A stretch of DNA of 13,780 nt from NCBI GenBank assembly GCA_021107975.1, contig JAIORT010000421.1, positions 1 through 13,780 on the forward strand. Direction: 5' to 3'. The notes below the pieces were generated by a model. The model did not search any database and was not told the DNA's origin. It saw nothing but the letters and a program-made list of their open reading frames with translations. Below, one piece after another: positions 1 through 8,514 of this stretch (the stretch's first letter is position 1; every line of letters starts with the position of its first letter). This stretch comes from Bacteroidales bacterium. GTDB taxonomy: Bacteria; Bacteroidota; Bacteroidia; Bacteroidales; JAADJA01. A program made the translations under genes and the position numbers.

Positions 1-1
1 T

Positions 2-973
2 AACCCGGGCAGTGCTCCGGAAATAGAAAGAACACCTGAGACCGTTCAATTGTCTTATGGCTCTCAACTTGGTGATGTTAGTATTCCGATAAGTGCAATT
101 ATTACCGACCCTGAAGAACCTTTCGTTCAACAGGCGGTTCTTTATTATCGTACTATAGGAGAAACAAGTTTTTTAAATGTTGTAATGAGTGATCTTGGAA
201 GTGATCTTTATTCCGCTGATATAGAGGCAGCAGTTGTTGTAGAACCAGGTGTGGAGTATTATATTAGCGCAACAGATGGTCAGTATGTTGTAACAGATCC
301 TTCAATAAATCCTCAGAATGAGCCTTATTCAATAGCGGTTTTCCCAAATGAAGTACCACAAATTATTCATAATCCGGTTACATATTCACCATTAAATCAG
401 GATATACTTATTTCTGCCGAAATTACCGATCAAACAAATTATGTTGAATATGCTGCTGTTAAATATAGAGAACCAGGTGGTAATCCGGTATATACAGTTA
501 TTGATATGACTAATGTCAAAACAGATCAATATGAGGCAGTAATACCTGCAAGTGTTGTAAATAAAAGTGGAGTAGAATATTATATATACGCAGTAGATGA
601 TTATGGAACAGTTGGTTTAAATGGTACTCCTGACGATCCACATTTTATATCCACACCTCAATCTATCGATAATAATACTCTAATCAGCAGTATAAATATA
701 TTTCCAAATCCTTACAATCCAAATAATGGTAGTTTAAAAATTAATTATACATTAGCTCAAGATGCTTTGGTTTCGGCGAAAATTTATGGAATACAAGGTT
801 CAATTATTACAACAATCTTTTCTGATGTAAAACAAGCTCCCGGAGTTGTACATAATATTGAATGGAATGGAAGAAACTCCAATAATGAAATTGTTGGTAA
901 TGGAGTATATATTTATGTGATAGAAATAAATAATAATAAGGAATATGTTGGCAAAATATCCATTGTCAGGTAA
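2..973 (+). CDS. C-terminal part of a secreted surface protein with Ig-like modules and a FlgD/T9SS-like tail (5' partial)
   Basis: The frame is open from base 2 with no stop, so the start lies left of the window. The TTG at 50 is not a convincing start, because in-frame coding continues upstream of it. The visible 323 residues contain two similar modules, around bases 125-295 and 440-610. Each has a YR strand (LYYR, KYRE), a D/QY.A strand and the motif GVEYYI.A.D, which resembles bacterial Ig/fibronectin-like domains of cell-surface proteins. The tail starts at about base 690 with FPNPYNPNNG and ends WNGRNSN..VGNGVYIYVI..., then KISIVR. That pattern fits a FlgD-like Ig fold, which often overlaps the type IX secretion type A sorting domain. 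A role as a secreted or outer-membrane-anchored protein is inferred; the catalytic or binding part, if any, is outside the window. It converges with ppdK over a shared hairpin. Confidence 0.8.
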   Translation, partial: NPGSAPEIERTPETVQLSYGSQLGDVSIPISAIITDPEEPFVQQAVLYYRTIGETSFLNVVMSDLGSDLYSADIEAAVVVEPGVEYYISATDGQYVVTDPSINPQNEPYSIAVFPNEVPQIIHNPVTYSPLNQDILISAEITDQTNYVEYAAVKYREPGGNPVYTVIDMTNVKTDQYEAVIPASVVNKSGVEYYIYAVDDYGTVGLNGTPDDPHFISTPQSIDNNTLISSINIFPNPYNPNNGSLKINYTLAQDALVSAKIYGIQGSIITTIFSDVKQAPGVVHNIEWNGRNSNNEIVGNGVYIYVIEINNNKEYVGKISIVR

Positions 974-993
974 ACTTTTTAAAGCTAATTCAT

Positions 994-1029
994 AAAAAAA
1001 GAGCAGTTTGATATCAGACTGCTCTTTGT
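994..1029. terminator. Bidirectional intrinsic terminator between the surface protein gene and ppdK
   Basis: AAAGAGCAGT (998-1007) pairs perfectly with ACTGCTCTTT (1018-1027). The loop itself contains the palindrome TGATATCA (1009-1016). Read on the minus strand, the stem runs into seven T (complement of 994-1000), a strong terminator for ppdK. On the plus strand the T-rich tail (CTTTGTATTTAT) is weaker but serviceable. It lies between the converging stops at 973 and 1050. Confidence 0.85.
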
Positions 1030-1049
1030 ATTTATAAAGAAACCGTTTT

Positions 1050-3833
1050 TTAATTCTTGCTTTTCTTCTGCTTTTTAGCTTGCTTTTTGACTTTCTTATC
1101 CGCCTTTTCTCTTATTACAGCTTGCGCTGCTGCAAGTCGTGCAATCGGAACCCTGTACGGAGAACAGCTTACATAATCCAATCCAACCCTGTGGCAGAAC
1201 TCCACTGATGAAGGTTCGCCGCCATGCTCACCACAAATTCCCAACTTGATATTTTTCCTGGTTTTCTTTCCCTTTTTGCATGCCATTTCAACAAGTTGTC
1301 CCACTCCTGTTTGATCCAACACCTGGAACGGGTCAATATCTAAGATTTTTTTATCAAGATAAACAGGCAGGAATTTACCAATATCATCTCTCGAATAACC
1401 GAATGTCATTTGTGTAAGGTCGTTAGTTCCGAATGAGAAGAATTCGGCTGATTTAGCAATTTCATCTGCAGTTAATGCAGCCCGTGGTACCTCTATCATG
1501 GTTCCAACGAGATAATCAATTCTGTTACCTCTTTCTTTAAAAACTTTTTCAGCAGTGCTTCTTACTATGTCTTCCTGCATTTTCATTTCGGAGAGCGTAC
1601 CGGTAAGTGGTATCATAATTTCAGGAATTGCATTGATTCCCTTAGCTTTCAGATTGAGCGTCGCTTCAATTATAGCCCGGCTTTGCATTTCAGAAATCTC
1701 AGGATACGTGTTTCCCAGACGGCAGCCTCTGTGTCCCAGCATCGGATTAACTTCTGATAATTCATCTACTTTGGCTTTAACTTCTTTTAAAGAAATGCCC
1801 ATCAGGTCTGCCATTTCCTGTTGTCCTTTTTCTTCATGAGGAACAAACTCATGAAGCGGAGGATCGAGCAAGCGTATGGTTACAGGCAGATCGTGCATTG
1901 CTGCAAAGATACCTTCAAAGTCCGCTCTCTGGATTGGCAGGAGTTTATCTAATGCTTTTCTGCGTCCCTCTTCGTCTTCAGCAAGTATCATTTCACGCAT
2001 CGCCTGTATCTTACTTTCGCCGAAGAACATGTGTTCGGTACGGCAAAGACCAATACCTTTTGCGCCAAAATCACGGGCAACTTCAGCATCATAAGGTGTA
2101 TCGGCATTGGCTCTTACGTACATTTTTGTAATTCCTTCAGCCAGTTTCATCAATTCGCCAAAATCGCCGCCCATTTTAGGTTCTTTGGTTTTAATCTTAC
2201 CTTCAAAAACTTCTCCTGTTGAGCCGTTTAAAGAAATCCAATCACCTTCTTTAAATGTGTTTCCATCACAGGTTAAACTTCTTTGTTTATAATCTATCTT
2301 AATTGAAGCGGCACCTGACACGCAGCATTTACCCATACCGCGTGCAACAACAGCTGCATGAGATGTCATACCACCTCTTGCGGTAAGGATACCCTGTGCA
2401 ACATTCATCCCTTTTAAATCCTCCGGCGAAGTCTCTATCCTGACAAGTATCACCTTTTTATTTTTATCAGCCCATTCTTCTGCTTCGTCGGCATGAAACA
2501 CGATTTGTCCTGTGGCAGCTCCCGGTGAAGCAGGTAAGCCTTTTGCCACAACATTTCCACTGTCTAAAGCATCTTTATCAAATACAGGATGAAGCAATTC
2601 ATCAAGTCTATTCGGTTCAATACGCATTAAGGCTGTCTTTTTATTTATCATACCTTCTTTGAGCATATCCATTGCAATTTTTATCATGGCTGCCCCTGTC
2701 CTCTTTCCATTCCTGGTTTGCAACAACCATAATTTATCATTCTGAATAGTAAACTCAAGGTCTTGCATATCTTTATAATGATCTTCGAGCTTTTGCTGTA
2801 TTTCATCAAGTTCTTTGTAAACTTCCGGCATTACTTCTTCGAGTGATGGAAACCTTTCTTTTCTTTCTTCCTCCGATACTTTTGCAAGCTCAGCCCATCT
2901 TTCGGAGCCGATCTTTGTTATTTGCTGTGGAGTACGAATTCCGGCAACAACATCTTCACCCTGGGCATTGATTAAATATTCACCGTTAAAAATATCTTCT
3001 CCTGTTGCAGCATCTCTTGTAAATGCAACACCGGTACCCGAATCTTCGCCCATATTTCCGAATACCATAGCCTGAACGTTAATAGCTGTTCCCCAATCAT
3101 CAGGAATTCCATTAAGTATCCTGTAATAAATAGCACGGTCGTTCATCCAGCTTCCAAAAACAGCCATTATTGAGCCCCAGAGTTGTTCCCACGGATCATC
3201 AGGAAAATCTTTTCCTGTTTTTTCTTTTACGGCTGTTTTAAATCTTTTAACTAATTCCTTAAGATCGTCAGTACTTAGCCTGGTATCAAGTTCAACACCT
3301 TTTTCTTCTTTCATCATATCAATAATCTCTTCAAACGGATCAATATCTTCTTTTGATTCCGGCTTCATTTCGAGCACAACATCGCCATACATCTGAACAA
3401 ACCTTCTGTATGAATCCCATGCAAACCTTTCATTGCCCGATTTTTTAGCAATGCTTTCAACAGTCTTATCATTTAGTCCGAGGTTCAAAACCGTATCCAT
3501 CATTCCCGGCATAGAAGCCCTGGATCCTGAACGTACCGAAAGCAAACACGGGTTTTCATTATCGTTAAATTTAGCACCCATAATATTTTCAATATTCCTC
3601 ACACCTTCTTCGACTTCCGGTTTGATCAACTCAACCACTTTATCTTTTCCTTCCTGGTAAAATAATGTACAAACCTCTGTTGTAATTGTAAATCCCGGAG
3701 GAACAGGTATTCCTATTAAATTCATTTCTGCAAGGTTGGCGCCTTTTCCACCAAGTAAATTTTTCATCGAAGCATTACCTTCAGCTTTTTTATTTCCAAA
3801 TGTATAAACGTGTTTATTCTCAAATTTTGCCAT
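1050..3833 (-). CDS. ppdK: Pyruvate, phosphate dikinase
   Basis: This cytosolic enzyme interconverts pyruvate + ATP + Pi and PEP + AMP + PPi. All three functional regions are visible in 927 aa. The N-terminal ATP-grasp region has LLGGKGANLAEM (26-37), SVRSGSRASMPGMMDTV (99-115) and FTRDAATGED. The phosphohistidine domain has GGMTSHAAVVARGMG, with catalytic His492 and Thr490 at the position phosphorylated by the plant regulatory protein. The C-terminal PEP/pyruvate barrel has FGTNDLTQMTFGYSRDD and GICGEHGGEPSSVEF, with catalytic Cys867. The start ATG (complement of 3831-3833) gives the expected LGGKGANL spacing. No Shine-Dalgarno is visible, which is usual in Bacteroidota. The protein is slightly longer than the common 870-910 aa, mainly because of a lysine-rich C-terminal tail (KADKKVKKQAKKQKKSKN). 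It is probably monocistronic, with divergent rpmH on one side and a terminator on the other. Confidence 0.97.
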   Translation of the reverse strand: MAKFENKHVYTFGNKKAEGNASMKNLLGGKGANLAEMNLIGIPVPPGFTITTEVCTLFYQEGKDKVVELIKPEVEEGVRNIENIMGAKFNDNENPCLLSVRSGSRASMPGMMDTVLNLGLNDKTVESIAKKSGNERFAWDSYRRFVQMYGDVVLEMKPESKEDIDPFEEIIDMMKEEKGVELDTRLSTDDLKELVKRFKTAVKEKTGKDFPDDPWEQLWGSIMAVFGSWMNDRAIYYRILNGIPDDWGTAINVQAMVFGNMGEDSGTGVAFTRDAATGEDIFNGEYLINAQGEDVVAGIRTPQQITKIGSERWAELAKVSEEERKERFPSLEEVMPEVYKELDEIQQKLEDHYKDMQDLEFTIQNDKLWLLQTRNGKRTGAAMIKIAMDMLKEGMINKKTALMRIEPNRLDELLHPVFDKDALDSGNVVAKGLPASPGAATGQIVFHADEAEEWADKNKKVILVRIETSPEDLKGMNVAQGILTARGGMTSHAAVVARGMGKCCVSGAASIKIDYKQRSLTCDGNTFKEGDWISLNGSTGEVFEGKIKTKEPKMGGDFGELMKLAEGITKMYVRANADTPYDAEVARDFGAKGIGLCRTEHMFFGESKIQAMREMILAEDEEGRRKALDKLLPIQRADFEGIFAAMHDLPVTIRLLDPPLHEFVPHEEKGQQEMADLMGISLKEVKAKVDELSEVNPMLGHRGCRLGNTYPEISEMQSRAIIEATLNLKAKGINAIPEIMIPLTGTLSEMKMQEDIVRSTAEKVFKERGNRIDYLVGTMIEVPRAALTADEIAKSAEFFSFGTNDLTQMTFGYSRDDIGKFLPVYLDKKILDIDPFQVLDQTGVGQLVEMACKKGKKTRKNIKLGICGEHGGEPSSVEFCHRVGLDYVSCSPYRVPIARLAAAQAVIREKADKKVKKQAKKQKKSKN

Positions 3834-3907
3834 GATTTAAAGTATTTTAATGCTTATTTATTGATTGTCCGAACTTTACTATAATTGAATTTAGGGATGC
3901 GAAAATA

Positions 3908-3939
3908 CAAAAAAATATTATCGGATATGGATTTTCAAA
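3908..3939 (-). promoter_or_regulatory. Weak candidate ppdK promoter
   Basis: Read leftwards, TTTG (complement of 3936-3939) is followed 20 bases later by TTTTTTTG (complement of 3908-3915), with a TA displaced two bases upstream of the ideal TAnnTTTG. Transcription would start near 3900 and leave a leader of about 65 bases before the ppdK ATG. The -7 element is imperfect and the region is very AT-rich, so this could be chance. The rest of 3834-3982 shows nothing else convincing. Confidence 0.25.
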
Positions 3940-3982
3940 TTAAGTCTTGAATCATTTTTTTTTAAATAATTTTTACAATTAA

Positions 3983-4013
3983 TTTGTGTGTAAATAAAAA
4001 AACTCTATTTTTG
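3983..4013 (+). promoter_or_regulatory. Bacteroidota-type promoter of rpmH
   Basis: TTTG (3983-3986) is followed after 19 bases by TATTTTTG (4006-4013). This matches the Bacteroidota primary sigma factor consensus of -33 TTTG and -7 TAnnTTTG with normal spacing. The -7 continues as TTTGCACTCC. Transcription would begin near 4019, giving a short A-rich leader of about 17 bases before the rpmH ATG at 4036. The A-rich leader, without a Shine-Dalgarno, is typical of highly expressed genes in this phylum. Confidence 0.7.
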
Positions 4014-4035
4014 CACTCCAAAAAAATAAAGTACG

Positions 4036-4194
4036 ATGAAAAGGACATTTCAACCATCACGCAGAAAAAGAGCTAATAAGCATGGTTTTAGGGCAAGAAT
4101 GGCTACTAAGAACGGGCGTAAAATACTTGCCAGAAGAAGAGCAAAAGGACGTAAGAAATTAACAGTATCTGACGAAAAGCTTGATAAGAGATAA
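4036..4194 (+). CDS. rpmH: Large ribosomal subunit protein bL34
   Basis: Translation from the ATG at 4036 gives 52 residues starting MKRTFQPSRRKRANKHGF, followed by RARMATKNGRKILARRRAKG and ending KKLTVSDEKLDKR. This is the unmistakable L34 sequence, a small, very basic protein that binds 23S rRNA. The core is the usual 44-46 aa plus a short acidic-basic tail typical of Bacteroidota. It stands alone here with its own promoter and terminator. It is not next to rnpA and dnaA, the arrangement found in many other bacteria, and neither of those genes is in this window. Confidence 0.97.
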   Translation: MKRTFQPSRRKRANKHGFRARMATKNGRKILARRRAKGRKKLTVSDEKLDKR

Positions 4195-4224
4195 ACAGAA
4201 ATAAAAAATCTCTTTAAGAGAATA

Positions 4225-4260
4225 CGAAAAGGGGATAATGTAATGTTATCTCCTTTTTTC
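4225..4260 (+). terminator. Intrinsic terminator of rpmH
   Basis: GGGGATAA (4231-4238) pairs with TTATCTCC (4246-4253), with one G-U wobble and a 7-base loop. The stem is extended by AAAA (4227-4230) against the T run at 4254-4259, which also supplies the U tract. It lies 30 bases after the rpmH stop. It insulates rpmH from the downstream DUF4834-YfhO-GT4 unit. Confidence 0.8.
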
Positions 4261-4293
4261 GTTTGTATTAAAATATTTTCTATGAATTTTAGT

Positions 4294-4301
4294 TAATTTT
4301 G
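4294..4301 (+). promoter_or_regulatory. Possible -7 element for the DUF4834-YfhO-GT4 unit
   Basis: TAATTTTG matches TAnnTTTG exactly, but no TTTG lies at the right distance upstream (the nearest, 4262-4265, is 28 bases away). A second weaker candidate is GATTTTTG at 4382-4389, nearer the gene. The gap 4261-4437 holds no ORF that I can support. It contains two copies of the palindrome TTTGCAAA (4329-4336 and 4386-4393). Confidence 0.3.
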
Positions 4302-4437
4302 TCGTAAAATAAACTGAACGAAAACGGGTTTGCAAATTTTCTCTCATGTAGTTCGCTTAAATCTACACAGTTAGATTGAAAGATTTTTGCAAAGTTTATG
4401 CGTTTCAGTATAAGTAATATGGGATTAACAGAAATAA

Positions 4438-4707
4438 ATGCAATTACTTAAAACCATCCTCATAATAATTATTGTTTTTTACCTTTTCAGGTTGCTTGCA
4501 AGGTACATTTTTCCTTTATGGGCTAAATATTTTATAAGGAAAACCCAGCAGAAAATGGAAAAAGAATATCAGGAAAAAAATAAAAAGGAGGGGGAAATAA
4601 GTATTGACTTTGCACCGGGAAAAAACAGTATAACCGATGATATTGGAGAGTATATAGATTTTAAAGAAATAAAAGATAAAAACAAACAAAAAGATGAAAA
4701 TGAATAA
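4438..4707 (+). CDS. Small DUF4834-like membrane-anchored protein
   Basis: This 89-residue protein has one hydrophobic N-terminal segment (about residues 4-23, rich in I/L/V with FYLFRLLARY). A basic stretch follows (KYFIRKTQQKMEKEYQEK), then a charged, probably soluble tail with FAPGKNSITDDIGEYIDFKEIK. The size, the single TM, the basic juxtamembrane helix and the acidic IGEYIDFEEI-like tail match the Bacteroidota family DUF4834, whose function is unknown. By the positive-inside rule the tail should be cytoplasmic. Its last 14 bases overlap the start of the YfhO-family gene, so the two are almost certainly co-translated. An accessory or assembly role for the YfhO protein is inference from that coupling only. 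Confidence 0.75.
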   Translation: MQLLKTILIIIIVFYLFRLLARYIFPLWAKYFIRKTQQKMEKEYQEKNKKEGEISIDFAPGKNSITDDIGEYIDFKEIKDKNKQKDENE

Positions 4708-7168
4708 TATATCTTTTAAAAGTATTGTACCCTACATTATTGCTGTAATTTTATTTGTTATTATCTCTCTGGCATACCTCAATCCATTGCTTGAAGGGAA
4801 AAAATTGAGACAGGGTGATATAACCCGTTTTAAAGGCATGTCGAAGGAAATTGTGGATTTCAGGGAAAAAACGGGAGAAGAGGCTTTATGGACAAACTCC
4901 ATGTTCGGAGGAATGCCCGCATACCAGATATCGGTTGATTATAAAGGCAACCTAATAAAATATTTCGATAAAATATTTCGTCTCGGATTACCTCATCCTG
5001 CCAGTTTGGTTTTCCTTTACATGCTTGGTTTTTATATTCTGTTATTGGTTCTGAAAATTGATCCGTGGTTGAGTATTGCCGGAGCAATTGCGTTTGGGTT
5101 CTCCTCATATTTTTTCATTATCCTTGAAGCAGGGCATAACTCAAAAGCACATGCTATCGGATATATGGCTCCGGTACTTGCCGGAGTAATTCTGACATAC
5201 AGGGGAAAATATATTTTAGGAGGTATTCTTACACTGCTTTTCCTTGCTCTTGAAATACGGGCAGGGCATCCGCAAATCTCATATTATCTTTTTCTTTTAC
5301 TTCTTATTTTCGGAATAGCAGAATTAATTAATGCTATAAAATTAAAAAATTATCTGCCATTTATTAAATCTACGGCTGTTGTCCTGATCGCAGCCATAAT
5401 AGCTGTGTTAACTCATATCACAAGTTTATGGTCGACTTATGAATACGGAAAATATACTATCCGTGGAAAAACGGAATTAACAACGGAACAGGAAAACAGG
5501 ACATCGGGGTTGGATAAAGATTATGTTACTCAATGGAGTTATGGGAAAGGAGAAACGTTCTCTTTAATAATCCCTAATATTAAAGGAGGTGCCACAGGTG
5601 TTATAGGAGATAATGAATATGCCCTAAAGAATGTTGATAATCAATATAAGCAACATGTAGCAGGTAATAATCAGTACTGGGGTGAGCAGCCTTTTACTTC
5701 CGGACCTGTGTATGCAGGCTCTTTAATTATTTTCCTGTTTATTTACGGGTTATTCATAATTAAAGGAAGAATGAAATGGTGGCTGCTTGCTGCGACCGCT
5801 CTGTCAATTATGCTGGCATGGGGTAAGAATTTTATGCCATTAACCGACTTTTTCCTGGATTATATTCCGGGCTATAATAAATTCCGTGCTGTTTCAATGA
5901 CACTAATTATTGCTGAATTAACAATCCCATTATTGGCATTCATTGCATTGAACCAAATTCTTAAAGATCCATCAAGTATTAAGAAAAAAGTGGAAATTTT
6001 TCAATTCCAGATTAATCCGCTTTATCTCTCATTCATTATAACTGCGGGTATTTCTTTATTGTTTGCTTTATTACCGAACACTTTTTTTAATTTTCTCAGC
6101 GACCAGGAAGTACAATCAATTGCACAACAAAAAAGCACAAACCCGAAATATGCCTCTCAAATAACAGATTTTTATGCCAATGTTGAAATAGCGAGAATGG
6201 CAATTCTTAAAGCAGATGCCTTCAGGTCATTTATATTTATATTGATTGGAGGAATTGTTCTTTGGGCTTTTTCAACCGGCAAACTGAAAAAAAATTACAC
6301 ATACATAATCGTTATAGCGTTGATTTTAGTGGATATGTGGGCGATTGACAAAAGATATTTAAATAATGATAATTTTGTCAGAAAATCAAAAACTGAAAAG
6401 CCCTATCTTAAAACTGCCGCTGATAAACTTATTTTAAAAGATGTTGACCCTAACTTCAGGGTTCTCAATCTCACAGTTGATCCCTTTGCTGATGCAAGCA
6501 CATCATATTTTCATAAATCCATTGGTGGTTATCATGGCGCTAAACTCAGGAGATACCAGGAACTTTACGATCATCAGATCAAAGGGAAATTTAATATGAA
6601 TGTGCTGAATATGTTAAACACAAAATATTTTATTCAACCTGATGAAAACGGGAAACCATCTGTTATACCGAATCTCCAGGCACTTGGGAATGCATGGTTT
6701 GTTGAAGAAATAAAATTTGTTACGGATGCAGATGAAGAACTTGAAACTTTGAGTGATTTTAATCCTGGAAAAACCGCCGTTATTGATGAAAGGTTTAACA
6801 AATACCTTGAGGGATTTTCACCTGTTTTTGATTCAACTGCTTTTATAAAATTAATCGAATACAAGCCGAATCATCTGAAATACCAGGTTAATACCCATAA
6901 AGACCTATTAGCAGTATTTTCAGAAATATATTATAACAAGGGCTGGAATGCTTATATAGATGGGGAATTAACTCCTCATTTCAGGGCGGATTATGTGTTA
7001 CGCTCTATGATTGTTCCGGCAGGTAAACATCTGATTGAATTCAAATTTGAACCGAAAGTTTATAGAATTGGAGAGAAGGTGTCTTTTGCAAGTTCGTTGT
7101 TGTTAATACTTTTAGTTGTTGGATATGGTATTTTTGAAATAAGAAATTATTTCAGAAAAGCAGAATGA
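4694..7168 (+). CDS. YfhO-family multi-spanning membrane protein (GT-C-like glycosyltransferase fold)
   Basis: This 824-residue protein has about a dozen hydrophobic segments. TM1 is at 11-29, TM2 at 103-120, and a final TM at 797-814 follows a large C-terminal extracytoplasmic region. After TM1 comes LRQGDITRFKG, with Asp42 in the first outer loop, where GT-C enzymes carry their catalytic acid. Also visible are SMFGGMPAYQ (69-78), GHNSK (147-151) and, near the end, YYNKGWNAYIDG and VPAGKHLIEFKFEP, all typical of YfhO proteins. In Firmicutes, family members modify teichoic acids with sugars; the substrate in Bacteroidota is not established. The ATG at 4694 overlaps the upstream gene by 14 bases; ATG 4700 is an alternative start. 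The stop overlaps the next start as ATGA (7165-7168). A role in glycosylating an envelope polymer from a lipid-linked sugar is inferred. Confidence 0.88.
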   Translation: MKMNNISFKSIVPYIIAVILFVIISLAYLNPLLEGKKLRQGDITRFKGMSKEIVDFREKTGEEALWTNSMFGGMPAYQISVDYKGNLIKYFDKIFRLGLPHPASLVFLYMLGFYILLLVLKIDPWLSIAGAIAFGFSSYFFIILEAGHNSKAHAIGYMAPVLAGVILTYRGKYILGGILTLLFLALEIRAGHPQISYYLFLLLLIFGIAELINAIKLKNYLPFIKSTAVVLIAAIIAVLTHITSLWSTYEYGKYTIRGKTELTTEQENRTSGLDKDYVTQWSYGKGETFSLIIPNIKGGATGVIGDNEYALKNVDNQYKQHVAGNNQYWGEQPFTSGPVYAGSLIIFLFIYGLFIIKGRMKWWLLAATALSIMLAWGKNFMPLTDFFLDYIPGYNKFRAVSMTLIIAELTIPLLAFIALNQILKDPSSIKKKVEIFQFQINPLYLSFIITAGISLLFALLPNTFFNFLSDQEVQSIAQQKSTNPKYASQITDFYANVEIARMAILKADAFRSFIFILIGGIVLWAFSTGKLKKNYTYIIVIALILVDMWAIDKRYLNNDNFVRKSKTEKPYLKTAADKLILKDVDPNFRVLNLTVDPFADASTSYFHKSIGGYHGAKLRRYQELYDHQIKGKFNMNVLNMLNTKYFIQPDENGKPSVIPNLQALGNAWFVEEIKFVTDADEELETLSDFNPGKTAVIDERFNKYLEGFSPVFDSTAFIKLIEYKPNHLKYQVNTHKDLLAVFSEIYYNKGWNAYIDGELTPHFRADYVLRSMIVPAGKHLIEFKFEPKVYRIGEKVSFASSLLLILLVVGYGIFEIRNYFRKAE

Positions 7169-8481
7169 AAAAAGTCCTCATCATAACATATTATTGGCCT
7201 CCGAGTGGCGGGGCAGGAGTTCAGCGCTGGTTGAAATTTGTGAAGTATTTAAGAGAATATGGGTGGGAACCTATTGTATATACCCCTGAAAATCCTGAAA
7301 TCCCCGCTTTTGATATTTCTCTCGAAAAAGATATTCCTGAGAATCTTACTGTATTAAAGACAAAAATCAGGGAACCATATTCTGCATATAAACGGTTTGT
7401 CGGGAGAAAAAAAGATGATAAAATCAAAACAGGATTTTTATCTGAAAAAAAGAATCCATCGCTATTGGAAAAAATATCCGTTTGGATCAGGGGGAACTTG
7501 TTTATTCCCGATGCAAGGAAATTCTGGATTAAGCCATCAATAAAATACTTAACAAATTATTTAAAGAATAATCCTGTTGATGCCCTTGTTTCTACTGGTC
7601 CGCCACACAGCATGCATCTTATTGCTTTGGGATTGAAAAAAAAACTGGATATTCCCTGGCTTGCCGACTTTCGTGATCCATGGACAAATATTGATTTTTA
7701 TCATGACCTGATGCTTTCAAAAAATGCAGATAAAAAACACCGCAAACTTGAACATGAAGTATTAAGTGTTGCTGATAGTATAACGGTAATAAGCCCTTCG
7801 ATGGCTAATGATTTTAACAGGCTTTGCCAAAGGAACTACTCTGTTATTACAAATGGTTTTGATAAAAGCGACATAGGACAAAATGAATTAGAACTTGATA
7901 TGAAATTTTCAATATCGCATATTGGTTCTATGGTTAAGACACGCAATCCTGAAATCCTCTGGCAAGCATTGCACGAAATAATTATTGAAAATCGGAATTT
8001 CGAGAAAGACCTTGAAATTAAATTAATCGGACAGGTTGACTATTCCGTTGACCAATCGATGAAAAAGTTTAAGATTGATCAATTCGTAAAAAAAACTGAC
8101 TACCTTCCACATGATGAGGTCGTAAAAATTCAGCAAAAATCACAACTATTATTACTGCTAATAAATAATACGCCCAATTCTAAAATGGTTTTAACCGGAA
8201 AACTGTTTGAGTACCTGAATTCAGGCAGACCAATTTTATGTATCGGTCCTAAAGATGGTGATGCGGCGAGGATAATAAAAGAAACAAAAACCGGGATAAT
8301 CGCCGATTTTAATGAAAAAACAAAAATAAAATCTGAAATATTGACCTTTTATAAAGATTTCTTATCAAATAAAATTGATAATAAGTATAAAGGAAAAAAC
8401 ATAGATAAGTATTCAAGAAAAGTATTGACAGGAGATTTAGCATTATTACTTAATGAAATAACATTGAGCAAAAAAAGTTAA
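7165..8481 (+). CDS. GT4-type (GT-B fold) glycosyltransferase
   Basis: This 438-residue protein begins MKKVLIITYYWPPSGGAGVQ, the first Rossmann strand plus the glycine-rich acceptor loop of GT4 enzymes. The middle has STGPPHSMHLIALGL and LADFRDPWTN, common in Bacteroidota family-4 transferases. The C-terminal donor-binding domain has SHIGSM, the strand LEIKLIGQVD, and KLFEYLNSGRPI, where Glu349 matches the second glutamate of the usual E-x7-E motif. The first glutamate of that motif is replaced (Met341), as happens in several subgroups. There is no signal peptide or TM, so it should act at the cytoplasmic face, moving sugar from a nucleotide donor to a lipid or glycan acceptor. The start overlaps the YfhO-family stop by 4 bases (ATGA), implying translational coupling. 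Donor and acceptor cannot be told from sequence. Confidence 0.9.
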   Translation: MKKVLIITYYWPPSGGAGVQRWLKFVKYLREYGWEPIVYTPENPEIPAFDISLEKDIPENLTVLKTKIREPYSAYKRFVGRKKDDKIKTGFLSEKKNPSLLEKISVWIRGNLFIPDARKFWIKPSIKYLTNYLKNNPVDALVSTGPPHSMHLIALGLKKKLDIPWLADFRDPWTNIDFYHDLMLSKNADKKHRKLEHEVLSVADSITVISPSMANDFNRLCQRNYSVITNGFDKSDIGQNELELDMKFSISHIGSMVKTRNPEILWQALHEIIIENRNFEKDLEIKLIGQVDYSVDQSMKKFKIDQFVKKTDYLPHDEVVKIQQKSQLLLLLINNTPNSKMVLTGKLFEYLNSGRPILCIGPKDGDAARIIKETKTGIIADFNEKTKIKSEILTFYKDFLSNKIDNKYKGKNIDKYSRKVLTGDLALLLNEITLSKKS

Positions 8482-8514
8482 ACCGGCAAAAAAACATCCA
8501 AAGCTCTGATATAC

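Noticed and set aside
1555..2292. Several open frames opposite ppdK
   Set aside because: They lie within a fully conserved ppdK sequence and have no recognisable domain or start signal.
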